64,000 nt of DNA from Leguminivora glycinivorella (taxonomy: Eukaryota > Arthropoda > Insecta > Lepidoptera > Tortricidae). The translations under genes and the position numbers were made by a program. The stretch spans positions 13,033,916 to 13,097,915 of the forward strand of contig NC_062998.1 in NCBI RefSeq assembly GCF_023078275.1. The letters are read 5' to 3'. A model generated the notes under the pieces. The model did no database searches, was not told the DNA's origin, and saw nothing but the letters and a program-made list of their open reading frames with translations. Below are positions 1 through 12,468 of the stretch, piece after piece. Within the stretch, counting starts at the first letter, position 1. Each line of letters begins with the position of its first letter.

Positions 1-1795
1 GCATGTGCCTGTATTTGATATAGAAACCTACTCTGAAGATCATTAAGTAACTGTGAACTTGTATCACTTGTATGAGAGCTTCATCAAAGGATAAATATGT
101 AGTTCATTTGCGAGTATCTACAACCAGAAGCAGTCTTATTAAATTCAAACTTGTTAGGATCAAATTATACAGGATGGCATATTAAAGCTCATTATTGGTA
201 ACGAGCCATGTTAGGCGCTCAACGGTGGCTCGTGCCGCCCATTGCACGCCTCACACGATTGCCTCAGTTAAATTATATGCATAATGCAGGTAGCGGTGCG
301 GTTCACGCACGTGCGTTGGTCTGAGGGCGCCGAACATACGTCACCCTCGAACGAACAATGGAAGCTCGGATATGACGCCTTCAGACGCATAGGCTGTTAC
401 TCCGGCAAAGACACCCAATGTCACACAATAGCTTGTTAGCCTTTTGTCGTGCGGCGAGTTCGAGACGGGGTGTACCGTGACGTCCTCCGTGTTGTCTGCG
501 TACCTAATCAGAGAAGCTTTGACCGGGAGTCAACAGGGTTAGGGTTAAGAGCTAAGCGCGTCAAAGTTAACACCTCAGAAGCCTTTCAAATCAACAACTC
601 ACTGACGAATATCACGTTACCTACACATAGAACCAGCAGTAAACTTCTGTTCAAATGAGAGCTAAGAAGATACTTATAATTGTTTACGTTTCAGTGAGTT
701 TCTAGCATGCTAAATTACCTACCTATCGTCGAGGGCAGTCTTCAATTTGCACTTCAGTCCCCTTTGTTTACAAACATAGAACATGAGTAAACCAGTAACA
801 GCGAGAATCACCTCGGCAACTCGCCAATAGAGGGCGCTTAGTTTAAAAATAGAAGTGTCACCGTAAAGCCGTTAGTAGCGTGGCTAGGATTAATTTATAG
901 CCGTCGCGGCGGTAGGCATTTCCGATCTACCGTTTGTGTACGCAGCTGTTTGTGAACTCCCTTTCAATAGGTATCCAACCGCACACTTCTTCCTAATATG
1001 ATATGGGGTGTTTACTAGTTTAGCAACATAATGTTACTAGTAGAAGTAGTGGTTAATTTTTAGCATCTGTGATTGTTGATTTCCATCTTACCATCCATTG
1101 GCTTTTGTTTTATTTTGATTACTATAAACACCAAAGATGTTTTAAGTAAGTAGCTACAGATACTAATGTTGCAATACCCTACCATTTAATGTAAATTTGA
1201 AGCACATAAATATCTCTAATATGATCTAGGTATCTCTATCTCTACTTAAATGCCATCATTTTACCCGCCAAATAAGTAAACTACAACCTATTTAGCTCAA
1301 ACATTTTGAGCATTGTGAACAGATGACGTCAAGAATACAGTCACCTCAAGCCTAATCCTTGTTTGTTCATCATCATCATCCTCGCGGTATCCCGGCACTT
1401 GACTCGGCTCATGGAGCCTGGGGTACGCTTTATTGACAGAAGACAGTAGACGCATATTAGATAAAATACTATTTTGATTTAAAATCGTTTTAAACACTAT
1501 CGTATTCAAAAGTCTTCCATTCCACTGTATTTTAGTGCAATGGGCACTTTCGCCCGGACACATCACAAGCTTGGCGATGCCTCTGAAGTAGAGATGACCC
1601 TAATAATAGTTTTTGCCGAATACATACATTCTCGTAATATTCAGTCACAGTCGGCCAAAGCACCGAATCGACCAAAATTTTAGTTAATTACTTATTTGTA
1701 CCTGAAGACGGTTTGCATTTTGCAACAAAGCAGATCCATGGCTGTTGTTAGTAACTTATTTATTATTAATCTGTGACTGTTGCCCACAGAACTTA

Positions 1796-2087
1796 ATTTA
1801 GATAGAAGAAACAAATTCATTTGTATGAGCGTGTCAAATTTTGTTGAAGTTGATTCTTGCCTGTATTTTAAATATGTCTCAGGCTCTTGATTGTTCATAA
1901 TTTTTGTGTTGTTGCAATTGAATATCACGTAACGAGGCATTTTTTATGTTTTGGTTGACTTCAACTTACAAAAATTGACGCCCGAAAAAGCTGCGAGTAA
2001 AGACGACAACTCAGTGGATTTCACTGAGTTCATTTGACACGCTAAGTAGATACGTTTGCTTGATCTATGGTATATATGACATCTGTG
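1796..2087. repeat. Dispersed repeat, copy 1 of a pair
   Basis: This block is repeated with only scattered substitutions and small insertions at 25164-25480, in the same orientation. It begins at TTTAGATAGAAG and ends near GACATCTGTG. It has no coding potential. A non-autonomous transposon is the likeliest explanation, but I see no terminal inverted repeat. Confidence 0.75.
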
Positions 2088-2491
2088 CTGTTGCTCTAAA
2101 ATCATTTGTACCTAAATAAAAATGTCCACGAATACATATTAAAAACTCTCCAGTGTGCATTTTTAATAGAGTTTTTTTGTTTTGTAGGTAGTGTAGCGAT
2201 ACCGATTACTGGAAAACATTCGGTAATGCGGCCGGATAGGTACCGAATACTTGCCGGATATATGACGCACCTCTACCCTGAAGCCACTCCTTATTATAAG
2301 CGCGTTAATACATATTACGCGGAACGGGTTATTTTAGCACGCCTGCTTTGGCTGAACTTAGCGTTGTTTTGTCATTATTGCTTCTCGCAGATATAATTGG
2401 CAGTTTGTCAATTTATGTAGGTATTTCTGTGAGTCAAAGATGTTTTACCATCGCAGGTATGTTACCTCCGGAACATGCCAATATTGCCAAC

Positions 2492-2745
2492 TAGCTTTTG
2501 CCCGCGGCTTCGCTCGCGTTAGAAAGAGATAAAAAGTAGCCTATCCCTTTAGGTGGCGGAGCTACAAGTTGCATAGGGGATAAGTGGCACGGTCGTTTTA
2601 TAAAACATTCCGTTAAGTGGCAGGTATGTCATTCTCCATACCTTTAAATCTCCACTTAAAAGCAAGTCAATTCGTCGCTCCGTTTTGCCGTGAAAGACGG
2701 ACAAACAAACAGACACACACACTTTCCCATTTATAATATTATTAG
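2492..2745 (+). repeat. Interspersed repeat family R1, copy 1
   Basis: Starts at CCCGCGGCTTCGCTCGCGTT and ends in a run of ACAGACACACAC followed by TTTCCCATTTATAATATTA. The same sequence occurs at 15780-15955 on this strand and at 25606-25787 and 58486-58626 inverted. The family is probably a SINE or the 3' end of a non-LTR element. This copy has an extra ~90-bp internal insertion compared with the others. Confidence 0.7.
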
Positions 2746-3435
2746 TAAATTTGTTTAGCGTAGTTACTTTGCAGGAGGTCTTATACCTAAATAAAATTGA
2801 AAAAGTGGTAGCGCTGGTAGGTATAAAATACTGTCAGAGAAGGGGCCGTCTCCTTTCCTTTTAAAACCCTATTAAGGTTACATAATAAAATTATAGTTAA
2901 TTGTTTTACACTACGGTAACGTCTACCGCGAATTCAGACTTTGTCAAAAGTGAAATAAATTTTAGGAAAAATAATCAAAATTAATTTAGTAATTGCCAAC
3001 TGTGAATAAATAACATTTTTTTTAAATTAAATATATCTCAACTTACTGCAGCGACCGATCATTCTATAACACCCAAACGTTATCCAAAAACCCAAAACTG
3101 TTAATTTTTAATTGTAAAAAAAATCATTAAAAAAGATACCAATATGGACGTAAACTTATGGAAGTTTATGTCTATTGAACTCTATTGGTCTTTATTCTAT
3201 TTCAACTTTTCACTCTAACAAGATGTGCAAAGGAGCGCCACCTGTAATGTGTTTTTAGAAACTGCTCTCAGACCGGCATTGTATACTAACCCGTCACTCG
3301 CACTACTTCGACTACTCGCCGCTAGATGGCGCTAAAATAAAAATTATCGACACGGCAAGAACCGCAAGTAATTATTTTGTTCCTTGATAGAATTATGATT
3401 TTAATTATAATTTTATTACTATAAATAGAACCTAC

Positions 3436-3749
3436 CTGTTAGCTGCTAAAGTTGACATGTCGATGTTGTTCCCACACGCTGTTAAGATCTCATCACAACT
3501 GCTGCCACCTTTGATGCGCTGTACAGAACTCAGGGACACATCTTCGCTTGAGTTTTTCACCACGTTTGTAGTATTGCTGCTAGATGGCGCTGATCTTTGC
3601 TTCGAGGCCTGTTTGTGCCGACTTAGAGCGAAAAACAAAGCCAGTACAGCTTTTAGTTTTGCATCACGGATGTCCACAGCTGTCACTTGTTCTAAACCTT
3701 GGACATTTTGGGCGTGGAGAAAGTCCAAGCAGCATTGCACGTTTTCCAA
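3436..3749 (-). CDS. sick: Neuron navigator (sickie/NAV2-like) CH-domain exon B
   Basis: Internal coding exon on the minus strand, 314 nt. It is bounded by an acceptor (TGTTGTTACAG at 3750-3760) and a donor CAG|GTAGGT (exon end 3436). It encodes the second half of the CH domain: LENVQCCLDFL, QGLEQVTAVDIRDAKLKA, then VLALFFALSRHKQ. These line up with the navigator motifs for the last CH helices and the LFFSLSRYKQ end. A serine-rich low-complexity tail follows, as expected after the CH domain in this family. The exon starts in phase 0 and joins exon A, which ends in QQM. It leaves in phase 2. Navigators are cytoskeletal regulators; Drosophila Sickie acts in axon growth through actin regulation. 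The gene name is by family resemblance only. Confidence 0.85.
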
Positions 3750-4314
3750 CTGTAACAACAGACATTTTCATAATGAATATGGTACATTGATATGGGCAGG
3801 GATAGGGATATAATCATGGTGGGTCTAGTTAGAGTAGCTAGGGCAAGAATTCACAAAACATCAAGCGTCAACTCCCAGGAGCATTTACCCGATTTCCTAA
3901 AGGGGTCAGCAACAAACTTACTAACATTATTAGTAAGTACCGTCAACTACAAACTACTTTGACTCGTGGGGTAAAATTGATCCTTGTATTTTGCACTAAA
4001 ATGAATTCGGTTTCAAAGGTTTTCATTATATATTTTATTATGTGGTTACATCATACATTGTTTAATTCGCGTTCAAAACGTTACCTCATGAATCAAGTAA
4101 CCCCAGACTACCGGTAGTTGTGTGTATTACCTACCCACCCACTCACACCCTATCTATGGGCTTTTTCAGTTTTCAAGAATACTTCCATTAAGGGGTCTTG
4201 TACCCTCCAACAAGTTACACACAGTAGTAATGTGACAGTATACTTCCAGGTGGAATTGGTTAAACAAAACAAAACAAAACAGGCAGGTCTATACCAAAAG
4301 GTACGGTATGGTAC

Positions 4315-4655
4315 GGACAAGGATGATTTATATAGGAATTATAATCTTCAGACTAAGAATCGTTCCTCAATTTTTTTTGCGCCACTACACTGATGATGAA
4401 AATGTGCATTGACGTGATATCATGATATTAAAATAAAGGAGCATGTCATTTTTTCTAAAAAATAAAAACTCAAAAATATTTAAGGAAAACGCCACTACAC
4501 TGATGATGAAAATGTGCATTGACGTGAGGCTGCAAAACAGCGCCATCAAGTTTAAGGAAAATAAGCCACTTCCAGGCTGCAAAAAGCCCATACATTTCAG
4601 GGGTACGCCTTTTTGTATGGGCTTCGTCTGTCCCTGTATTATATCGTCCTTGATA
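4315..4655. repeat. Dispersed repeat family R2, copy 1
   Basis: Related to 16203-16545. Shared landmarks are CAAGGATGATT, GATATCATGATATTAAAAT, CACTTCCAGGCTGC, CAGCGCCATC and TTTCAGGGGTAC. In this copy a 37-bp piece (4381-4417) is repeated at 4491-4527, so it has gained an internal direct duplication. No coding capacity. Confidence 0.7.
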
Positions 4656-5394
4656 CAAAGTAGGTATAGATTATTTTAATTAGGTAGTAATACATATCTC
4701 GGGCTTTTATTAACTTTTACTGACATGCACTATTTGGTATAATTACACTGGCTGGTTCAAGTAGTTTATGGCATGGAATAAAGGTTAACTAAAAGTGGCG
4801 TTGTGTTGCGAAATCCTGCCACCTAACATTGCGTAAGCTACGAGTAGTAGGGTTACTGAGATATTTACTATGAGAGTGGTAACGTCCTTTTATATATTAC
4901 AGGATATACAGGCAAAGGGCATACGATTAATAAATAGTTTAATAAATGACTAATTAACTACCTACATACTAGATGACTGCGTTACCAGCAACATCTTAAT
5001 GGATGCAATTAATATGCGCTGTATCATTCTATTGATTGACTTTGACTTGCCTGGTTACCAATGCTCTGAAATGAGTTTACATTTACAATTTAACTCTAAA
5101 ATTGTATTAACACTTCTATCTATATCTAGCTAGCGGTTGGAAGCGGACTCATTGCGAGCCATTGACTAAAAAGATGCATATTTCACATAAAGGAACTTAA
5201 GGAGCCGTTTGCTAGTCAAAATCAAGGTTGGGATATTAAGTGCCTGTCGGCAGTAGAACCAGTGACCTATGGGTACTGGTATGGGGATACGTCCGTATAT
5301 GGCTCGGCGACCGCGCAAGCACTGTTGCAACTCGCAAGAGACCTTGCGTACACGAAAGACCGAGTTTCAGGACACATGTAAATCGAATAGGATA

Positions 5395-5802
5395 AAAGAG
5401 AAATAAAGAGAGTGACAGGAGGTCAGACTCCGAAGGGTTAAGGTAATAAACAGATTCTCGGCGGAAATGGCATTTAAATGACCACAAAATTAACATTTTG
5501 AAAAAACCCCCGATCGCGACATAGTCGACCGATTTTCATGAAACATGGCTAAGAACACTCCCGACTAACGCAGCTTCCAGACAAAAAAACTAAATCTAAA
5601 TCGATTCATCCGTTCGGGAGCTACGATGCCACAGACAGACAGACACACACACACAGACAGACAGACAGACAGACACGTCAAATTTATAACACCCCGTCGT
5701 TTTTGCGTCGGGGGCTAAAAAGAGAAATAAAGAGTCCTGTGACAGGAGGTCAGACTTCGGAAGCTTAAGGTAATAAACAGATTCTCAGCGGAAATGGCAT
5801 TT
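5395..5802. repeat. Direct repeats flanking a MITE
   Basis: About 82 bp at 5395-5475 (AAAGAGAAATAAAGAG... GCGGAAATGGCATTT) recur at 5718-5802 with a few changes. Between them sits an R3 repeat (5494-5720). The arrangement suggests a local duplication that trapped the element, or an unequal exchange after its insertion. Confidence 0.75.
5494..5720. repeat. R3 foldback-type repeat, copy 1
   Basis: Starts TTTTGAAAAAACCCCCGA and ends GCGTCGGGGGCTAAAAA, giving short inverted CCCCGA/TCGGGG ends. It contains an ACAG/AC-rich stretch at 5633-5684. Other copies are 8802-9006 and 15183-15369. A non-autonomous DNA element is likely. Confidence 0.7.
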
Positions 5803-5850
5803 CAAAAAAATAAGCGCGTTACAAAACACGGAGAAACTAAAAAGCAAAAA

Positions 5851-6247
5851 ATAATAAACCTTTGAATTCAGATTTCTCATCGTATTGCAATAATCTAAAC
5901 ATCCAAATTATAAACAAATCAATTATTTTTGCAGTCGGTACCAGACCTGGCCCCGTAGCCGAATGGCATTTCTCCGACGCCAAACGAAAGCGATACGCCG
6001 CTGGCTCTGTCGCGCCAATACGCAAGCGCGATAGAGATAGATATCTACTAGCGCTTCGTTTCGTGAGCGTTTCGTGAGCGATTGTGCCATTCGGCTAGCC
6101 ACCCTGTTCGTCGCCTTGCTATTGCCCGTTTGCCCCACCCAACCATACCCAGGCTGGCACCGACTCCAAAAATAATTGATTTGTTTATAATTTGGATGTT
6201 TAGATTATTGCAATACGATAAGAAATCTGAATTCAAAGGTTTATTAT
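5851..6247. repeat. Foldback element with ~92-bp inverted arms
   Basis: The left arm (5851-5941) and right arm (6156-6247) are inverted copies of each other with few mismatches. The ~210-bp centre carries a second family marked by CCGAATGGCATTTC and CCATTCGGC, also seen at 59895-60050. The centre looks like a nested MITE inserted in a foldback element. Confidence 0.8.
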
Positions 6248-6250
6248 TTT

Positions 6251-6434
6251 TTAACCGACTTCAAAAAAGGAGGAGGTTATCAATTCGACTAAATGTTTTT
6301 TTTTTGTATGTATGTTCCTCGATATCTCCGAGAATTGTGGACCGATTTTCAAACTTGGAGATATCGAGGAACATACATACAAAAAAAAAACATTCAGTCG
6401 AATTGAGAACCTCCTCCTTTTTTGAAGTCGGTTA
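6251..6434. repeat. Near-perfect palindromic repeat
   Basis: The ends TTAACCGACTTCAAAAAAGG and its complement bound arms of ~85 bp that pair through GTTCCTCGATATCTCC. The loop is about 20 bp. A half-copy of the same family starts the 24250 region. It abuts the preceding foldback directly. Confidence 0.85.
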
Positions 6435-6821
6435 AAAAGTAGCCGCATTTCTCCGTTTTACGACTACAGGATTCGTTCCTTCTCAAATTAAAATGAACGC
6501 ATGAATTGTTAATTTTAGTGTGAAGTTCACCTTTAACAAAATGGAAGTCGATATAGTGTAGGTGTTTAGACTGTGTAGCCTACGCGACACATAAAAAAAC
6601 AATAAAAATCCTACTAAGAATTGGCACTCGACACAACTTGCTGTAATGTGTAATGCAAATATCGACACGAGCTATGCAATTTGCATCGACATACCTCCCC
6701 GGGATCCGGCCCGAGTTAACATACGGATAAGTGTAATTAATTCATGCGATCCTTATCCGCAGGGTACTTGGCCAAAGTCACAAACGCTTACGCTTCGGAG
6801 CTAGCTCTCCCTAATCGCTCT

Positions 6822-7530
6822 TACGGCCCAGCCACGACATTGGTCTGAGCGCGACAGCGGTGAGCGGCAGCCATACGTGCGAATGAAAAGTCCCATATCT
6901 GTGTCTCGCTCCAATGTATGGCCGCCGCTCACCGCTTGGTCGCTGTACACATGTGGCCCACGGTTCCACCAACCCTTGGTAGAACCCCTTGGCCAAGATA
7001 AGAGTCGCTGTTTACACATTGGCGAATCAATCACTTGGCATTGGCTCTTGGAAAACGTTGGAATTTACGTTTTCAGCAAAATTTGATTAAAAAATAATAA
7101 CCCCGTAGTAAAATTAAATAATTTGAAATATTAACAATTTTTTGAATATTCCGATAAGCACATTTATCTTTTTTAGGCAATATATTAAACATTTGCAAGG
7201 TTATTTTATTTCCTAACAATCAACACTATTATTGGCATAGATAAACTTATTATTTTCGTAAATATTTCACTACTGTCCTCTCTGACGGCTGACGACAAAC
7301 TGAATGAAGCGCCAACATGTGAAAGCAGTTGGCCATTGGCGCCAAGATCCTTTGATGTGTGGACAAAAAACCGACACCAGTCGGTTGGCCGGCCAGCGCT
7401 AGCGCCAACTACCAACATACGGCCAAGTAGCCCTCTACACGCTTGGCCAAGGGGTTCCACCAAGGGTTGGACCAACCGTTGGCCCCATATGTACAGCGGC
7501 CATTAGACCAATGTCGTGGCTGAGCCGTTA
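6822..7530. mobile_element. MITE split by a second MITE
   Basis: The outer element has ends ACGGCCCAGCCACGACATTG and its inverted partner at 7509-7528. The intact family member is at 58698-58846, only ~150 bp long. Here its centre is interrupted by the element at 6937-7502. Flanking TTA/TTA is compatible with a short target duplication. Confidence 0.75.
6937..7502. mobile_element. Nested 566-bp inverted-repeat element
   Basis: Terminal inverted repeats of ~55 bp begin TGGTCGCTGTACACATG on the left and pair with CATATGTACAGCGGCCA on the right. The arms also share CCCTTGGCCAAG-type blocks. The centre is AT-rich with no coding capacity. Insertion into the outer element shows it is the younger of the two. 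Confidence 0.75.
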
Positions 7531-8801
7531 GTGGCGCGTCAGAGGGAGACTGCACTTCGATCGCCACGATTGTATTCGGTTAGGCCGGCAGGTCTTAAGG
7601 CGCGCACACACGAGGCAGGTCCGACCCGTTATTAGGGCTTAGGTCATGGCGCACGGCTCGATGTGTGTCGAGGCCTCGTCCTGCAACTGCAAGTACTGCA
7701 AGCAGCGAAACTTCGAAATGAATAGGTACGTGAATTATATCTACATAAAACCCTTGTTTGAGGTTCCTGAATTTCTATTTTTTTCAGAATCAGTATTACT
7801 CTATATAGCGACCCTTATGTAATGGAAAGCCACATATGTATAGAGAAAAAACATATTATTATAAAATCAAGAATGTGAAGTGAAATATTAAATCGGGTGC
7901 CGTTACATTATATTTCATTTCAACTTTACATCCTAATCTTTCTACATATTATGTTATATAACAGTATATAACTTACTCGTATATATTGACTTAAAAGCTC
8001 GGTACCATTCATTAATCTATCTTTTTTTACGCCTACCTAATATGGTTTTCCTATAACTAGTGGTTTTTTAAAACGTTTTATGACTTGTTACGGACATTTA
8101 GATTGTGATAACAAAGGGACGGACTGTCAGTGGCAACGGTCACGCACATGGCGCAGTACACAGAATAGTATTTTATGCAACTGGTGGTTAAAAGAGGTCA
8201 AAAAAGGTGAGTGGCGTGGGTAACAATTTGAGGCGAAGCCGAAAATTGTTAATAAAGACGCCACGAGCATTTTTTGACTCAGTTAAACACCGTTGCATAC
8301 AATACTTTTTCTACGACCAAGCACTTATTTTGAAAGAAAATTATAAATCAACAAATACCTACTTTCAGTCATCTTAGTTATCTAGTGGACCGCCTACCAT
8401 TTTGAATATGCAGTTTGAGTGCAAACATGAAAATAAAACTGTCTATGGTATGGTTCTTTGAAGCCTGGCCACTAAGACGAATCGAGCCGAGTTGAATCGA
8501 GTTCTCATACATTTGAATGCGATTCGACGCGTCGCCAATGAACGCAGCAGAAAACGAAGGAGTCTCGACTCTGCGAATTGGTTTGTTAAGTTGGTAGCAA
8601 TGTATTTACTGAACTGTAACAGCTATATCGTGCTACTTCTACTAAATGTTTTCAGGGTATAGACTATATAGATAGACTTGTCCTGACATCTTTTATGTAG
8701 GGTTTTTAAGTTCTATGCACGACCTTGTAACTCACGAATAACAGTACGGGAGTAGAAAAAGGAATTAATTGTATTGCAATAAACTAACCACAAATTTTAA
8801 A
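7531..8801. other. Intron, no gene seen
   Basis: AT-rich. At about 8205-8265 there is a short inverted block (GTGGCGTGGGTAACAATTT paired with AAAATTGTTA...GCCAC) around an AGGCGAAGCC core. This is probably another small repeat. Nothing coding was found. Confidence 0.4.
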
Positions 8802-9006
8802 ATTTTGAAAAAAACCCCGACATAGTGGACCGATTTTCATGAAACATGGCTAAGAACACTCCCGACTAACTCAGCTTTCAAACAAAAAAAAAACTAAATC
8901 TAAATCGGTTAAGCCGTTTGGGAGCTACGGTTCTACAGACAGACAAACACACAGACAGACAGACACGTCAAACTTATAACACCCCGTCATTTTTGCGTCG
9001 GGGGTT
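8802..9006. repeat. R3 foldback-type repeat, copy 2
   Basis: Same family as 5494-5720. Shared blocks include GACCGATTTTCATGAAACAT, CTAAGAACACTCCCGACTAA and TTTTTGCGTCGGGGGTTAA. Confidence 0.7.
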
Positions 9007-9318
9007 AATAAATGAATATGAATACGAATATTACGATCTCAGAATGAAATACGCCAATAAAGCAATTGTAATATAGAAAAGCTTCGTTTATGTAAATTGT
9101 GATTTGATATGGCCGATGTAATAAATGAAGAAAAATGGTAATCGTCAACTTGATATTTTTATTCACTAATTTACGTACTCTGATTTATTTTAATATACAG
9201 GGTGGGGCCTGTAACAAAAGCAAAAAATTAAACTGTTTATTGACTCGTTGCATTAATTCATTTATTAGTTATCCTGTGTAAACACAAGACAATAATTGAT
9301 GACCTGTCATTTACTCAC

Positions 9319-9433
9319 AGGTTAACTGGAAGAAATCCCTCTAAGGGATAAGTTCGCCTTTGTACTTCACATCTCAATGTATGTTATTTTTAATGTGTTT
9401 TTGTACAATAAAGAGTTACTACTACTACTACTA
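9319..9433 (+). mobile_element. 3' tail of a non-LTR retrotransposon
   Basis: The segment runs from GGTTAACTGGAAGAAATCCC through AAGGGATAAGTTCGCC to a polyadenylation-like AATAAAG and a terminal (CTA)n repeat. That layout is typical of 5'-truncated LINE insertions in Lepidoptera. No coding sequence remains. Confidence 0.6.
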
Positions 9434-12292
9434 AATGTGTACCTATTTGCTGTTTTAAAGTCCCTTAAGAATAATAAGAAAATCCCAATAAAAAGCTCTA
9501 TCTTCGGTTGAGTTCTAACGAAGTAGATTTCCTCGGAGCTCACAATAAACCTACTGTAGCTTTAGCGTATGCTATGCATTTTGTGGACAATGTGTTATTT
9601 TGAGTTATTACTAAGGTATTGTACTTTGATAATACATTTTTAGATGAAAGCGCGTCCTTTAATACACCTTAAGCTTTCAGAGATAACAATAATGCGACCA
9701 CCAAGATCAGAGAACATGTTTGTATCAAAGTTTCAACATTTCTTGAAAGTTTCGCCAGTAGAATTACTGCATTATTCGTAAAATAATATTAAAATTTATG
9801 ATTGTTAGAATTTATAGTTGAACGCTATAAATAGTGGTCAAATTAATAAATTTTAAGTACCAGTGTTCAACACGCTAATTCCACAATCAGCCCAATAGAT
9901 GACACCTTTCTGAAGCGGCATCTACTGGTCCACTGTCAAGCATTGCTATACTGTTACGTTAGTAGGTAGGACTGCAGTACCCCGCTCGCATCTCCGACCC
10001 TGTCCATATATATCTGCCCAGCGTCTACATAACGAAGGGATTCAAAAGTTATGAAACGTTCCATGATCGGTCGTTAAGTCAGCGAGGTAGGTCTCGGCCG
10101 ATAACGACTTTCCCTGCCGTTGCGTGGCCCCATACTTAACTACACTGTACCTAAAGAGCGTACAGACTCATAAATCTGTCGGTACAAATTAGCCCACTTT
10201 ACATTTCGACCGGCGCGGTGGATTCGAGCAGCCCGGAACAAATCACAAAATTCTGACTTGTTTTCTTTTGTGTAAACACATCAACATTGTAAGATCCGAG
10301 TGGAGTGGCGTGAGAATGCTTCAGTGTAGCCGGAACGGGAACGTTTCACGGCTCTTCAATACAATGACTTACTTTTTGCCCTACATACTTTCTTAACACG
10401 TTGGTCGGTATTTTAATTTGACTAAAACATTTATTATTTATTTATTTATGTTATGGAGAACCAACAGCTATCAAACTAACAGTATACCTACAACAATATA
10501 TAATTCAGAAAGCCAATTACAGGATCTCACAGATAGATACAAAGTAATATTAATTAAACTAATGCTAGCACTTATACCAATGCACACACATGCTTACAAG
10601 TGGATTGAGCATAGTTTGAAAATTATAAGTTCCAGCTTTATACTTTCATAAACAATATTGTAGAGAATTTTATGAAGAATATACTTCTCCTAGACATCGT
10701 GATGATAGCTTTCACGGTTTTCATGGAAATATTAAAAAACTGAAATCAGGGATACAAAAGTGGGGGGAAAGAGGGGAAACATTGACACCTCGGCGTGTTT
10801 CTACTTCCATATTTTCTTATAAACCTATAAGCTATATACATGCCAAGTTTCATGCTTTCTGCCAGACGGGACTATACATTCATACTAACTATCCGTTAAC
10901 GCCCCGCACTATTCCTACTACCTAAATTTAATAGTACTAGTAGGTACTAGTACGTACTAAATAATGCGAAATACACTGTCAGTCTATATTTGTAAGCTCT
11001 TCACGCTGAAACCGCTGACCCGATAGTGATTAAATGTGACAGGGAAAGAGTTTAAGAGCCGAGGAAGGATAAGGGCATATATTTTTAACCACTCATCATC
11101 ACTTGACGCAACCAAGCGGGTAGAAGCTTACTAGGTCATAGGCACCTATAAGTACACGTACTAGTAATAAAGTATATCATAGGCAGTGCAAAGACCAATT
11201 ATTTAAAACAAAATAAAAGTGGATCGTATAATTACATATTGAACTAGAATATTGCATACTGGGCATCAAGTATTGCGGATACGTAACGGGCAGTCGGTAC
11301 TCAGCTTTGAACAAAGGTGCAACAGTCTGGGCGCCGGAAGCCGAAACAATGACCTGGCAAGCGGTGCGGTTCTATAAGGTACAGGCTCTTTGTTGGTGTG
11401 CCGAGAAATTTAGTAATGCCCCTTGACATCTCTTGTTGGCCAATAAAGTCAATTTCTATACCCAAAATATTTGAAATCGTTGCTTACTCACACTTATTTC
11501 ATTTAAATACTACAGAATAACAAGCTAATTTATGGTAAGCGATCACTCCCGCCCATGGACTCCCTAAACGCCAAAAGGGTTGGAGGTGCGTTGCCAGCCT
11601 TTAGGCTGGGAGTGCTCTTTTCCTGAAGGTCGTATTCGTACGGAAATACCGCTGGCGACAATTCATTCCACAGTATTTTGGAACTGTTCAGCCAATTTCG
11701 ATTAATTTTAACATATAATAACGGAAGAATGTTCTAATACAGCCGGATTTAATGAGCTACGAGTATTAAAGGTACAGGAAGTAGGCATTGAAGCGTAATT
11801 TCATGAAATTGGTACATGTTAACTAGATATGTGTGACATATTTTACAAGTGTAACACTTTTTGTGTAGGTTGTTGACACTCCCGGGGCCAACGCAAGTAA
11901 ATTATATTATTTTAACTTTTATTCCTACTTCTGCATGGATGTATTAGCTGTGGGTACAGAAGATTGACGTCCCAGTGAATACGGAGATTACGGAGGTATT
12001 CGTGAACACTGAATTACCCTGTATTAGCTTATAAAAATATAATATTTGTTAGACAAGAGCAATTGCTATGTGATAGAGTGAGTTCTGTGACAGAGAGACT
12101 ACCTGTAATTGGTTCTTTGTTTTTTATGTTTGTTGTATTATCTGTGTAAATAGCTGTTGGTACTCCCTAAATAAATAATAAATAATAATAGAGTTTTTTG
12201 ATGATCCCTCCCGAAAAAATACGTAAGTATATGTCAGCATTTTATTATTTAGGTAAGTATAGCAATTTATTTATTAATCCTGCTTACTTATA
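9434..12292. other. Intron, mostly unremarkable
   Basis: AT-rich without convincing exons. A dispersed lepidopteran repeat lies at about 11535-11675 (CCCGCCCATGGACTCC, GGGTTGGAGGTGCGTTGCC). A smaller probable repeat lies at about 10440-10560. Confidence 0.45.
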
Positions 12293-12468
12293 CAGGGTGC
12301 CCGGTAATTAATGGACAACCTTTTAATACTACCTAAAATTTTAAAAAGTGTGAAAGTCTCGAAAACCAGGCTACTTTTACTGAACCTTAATGTCGATTTT
12401 CTGGACGTATAAGGTGGTTAAAAGGTCTTGGTGGTTAAAAGGTTGTCCATTAATTACCGGGCACCCGG
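12293..12468. mobile_element. 176-bp MITE with TA target duplication
   Basis: Terminal inverted repeats of ~30 bp start CAGGGTGCCCGGTAATTAAT and are flanked by TA on both sides (12291-12292, 12469-12470). This fits a Tc1/mariner-type non-autonomous element. A rearranged relative is at 13712-13898. Confidence 0.75.

Larger units (their letters stand above)
1..3435. other. Intronic sequence downstream of CH exon B
   Basis: No recognisable exon was found on either strand. The next downstream exon of the minus-strand navigator gene should begin with one base completing an AGN codon, and I could not identify it. Recognisable contents are a short dispersed lepidopteran repeat at about 1365-1440 (CATCATCATCCTCGCGGTAT-type), a repeat pair member at 1796-2087 and an interspersed repeat at 2492-2745. 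Open frames here have no coding character. Confidence 0.5.

Noticed and set aside
5633..5684. ACAG/AC repeats considered as a CRISPR-like array
   Set aside because: Simple-sequence DNA within an R3 repeat; no spacers and a eukaryotic context.
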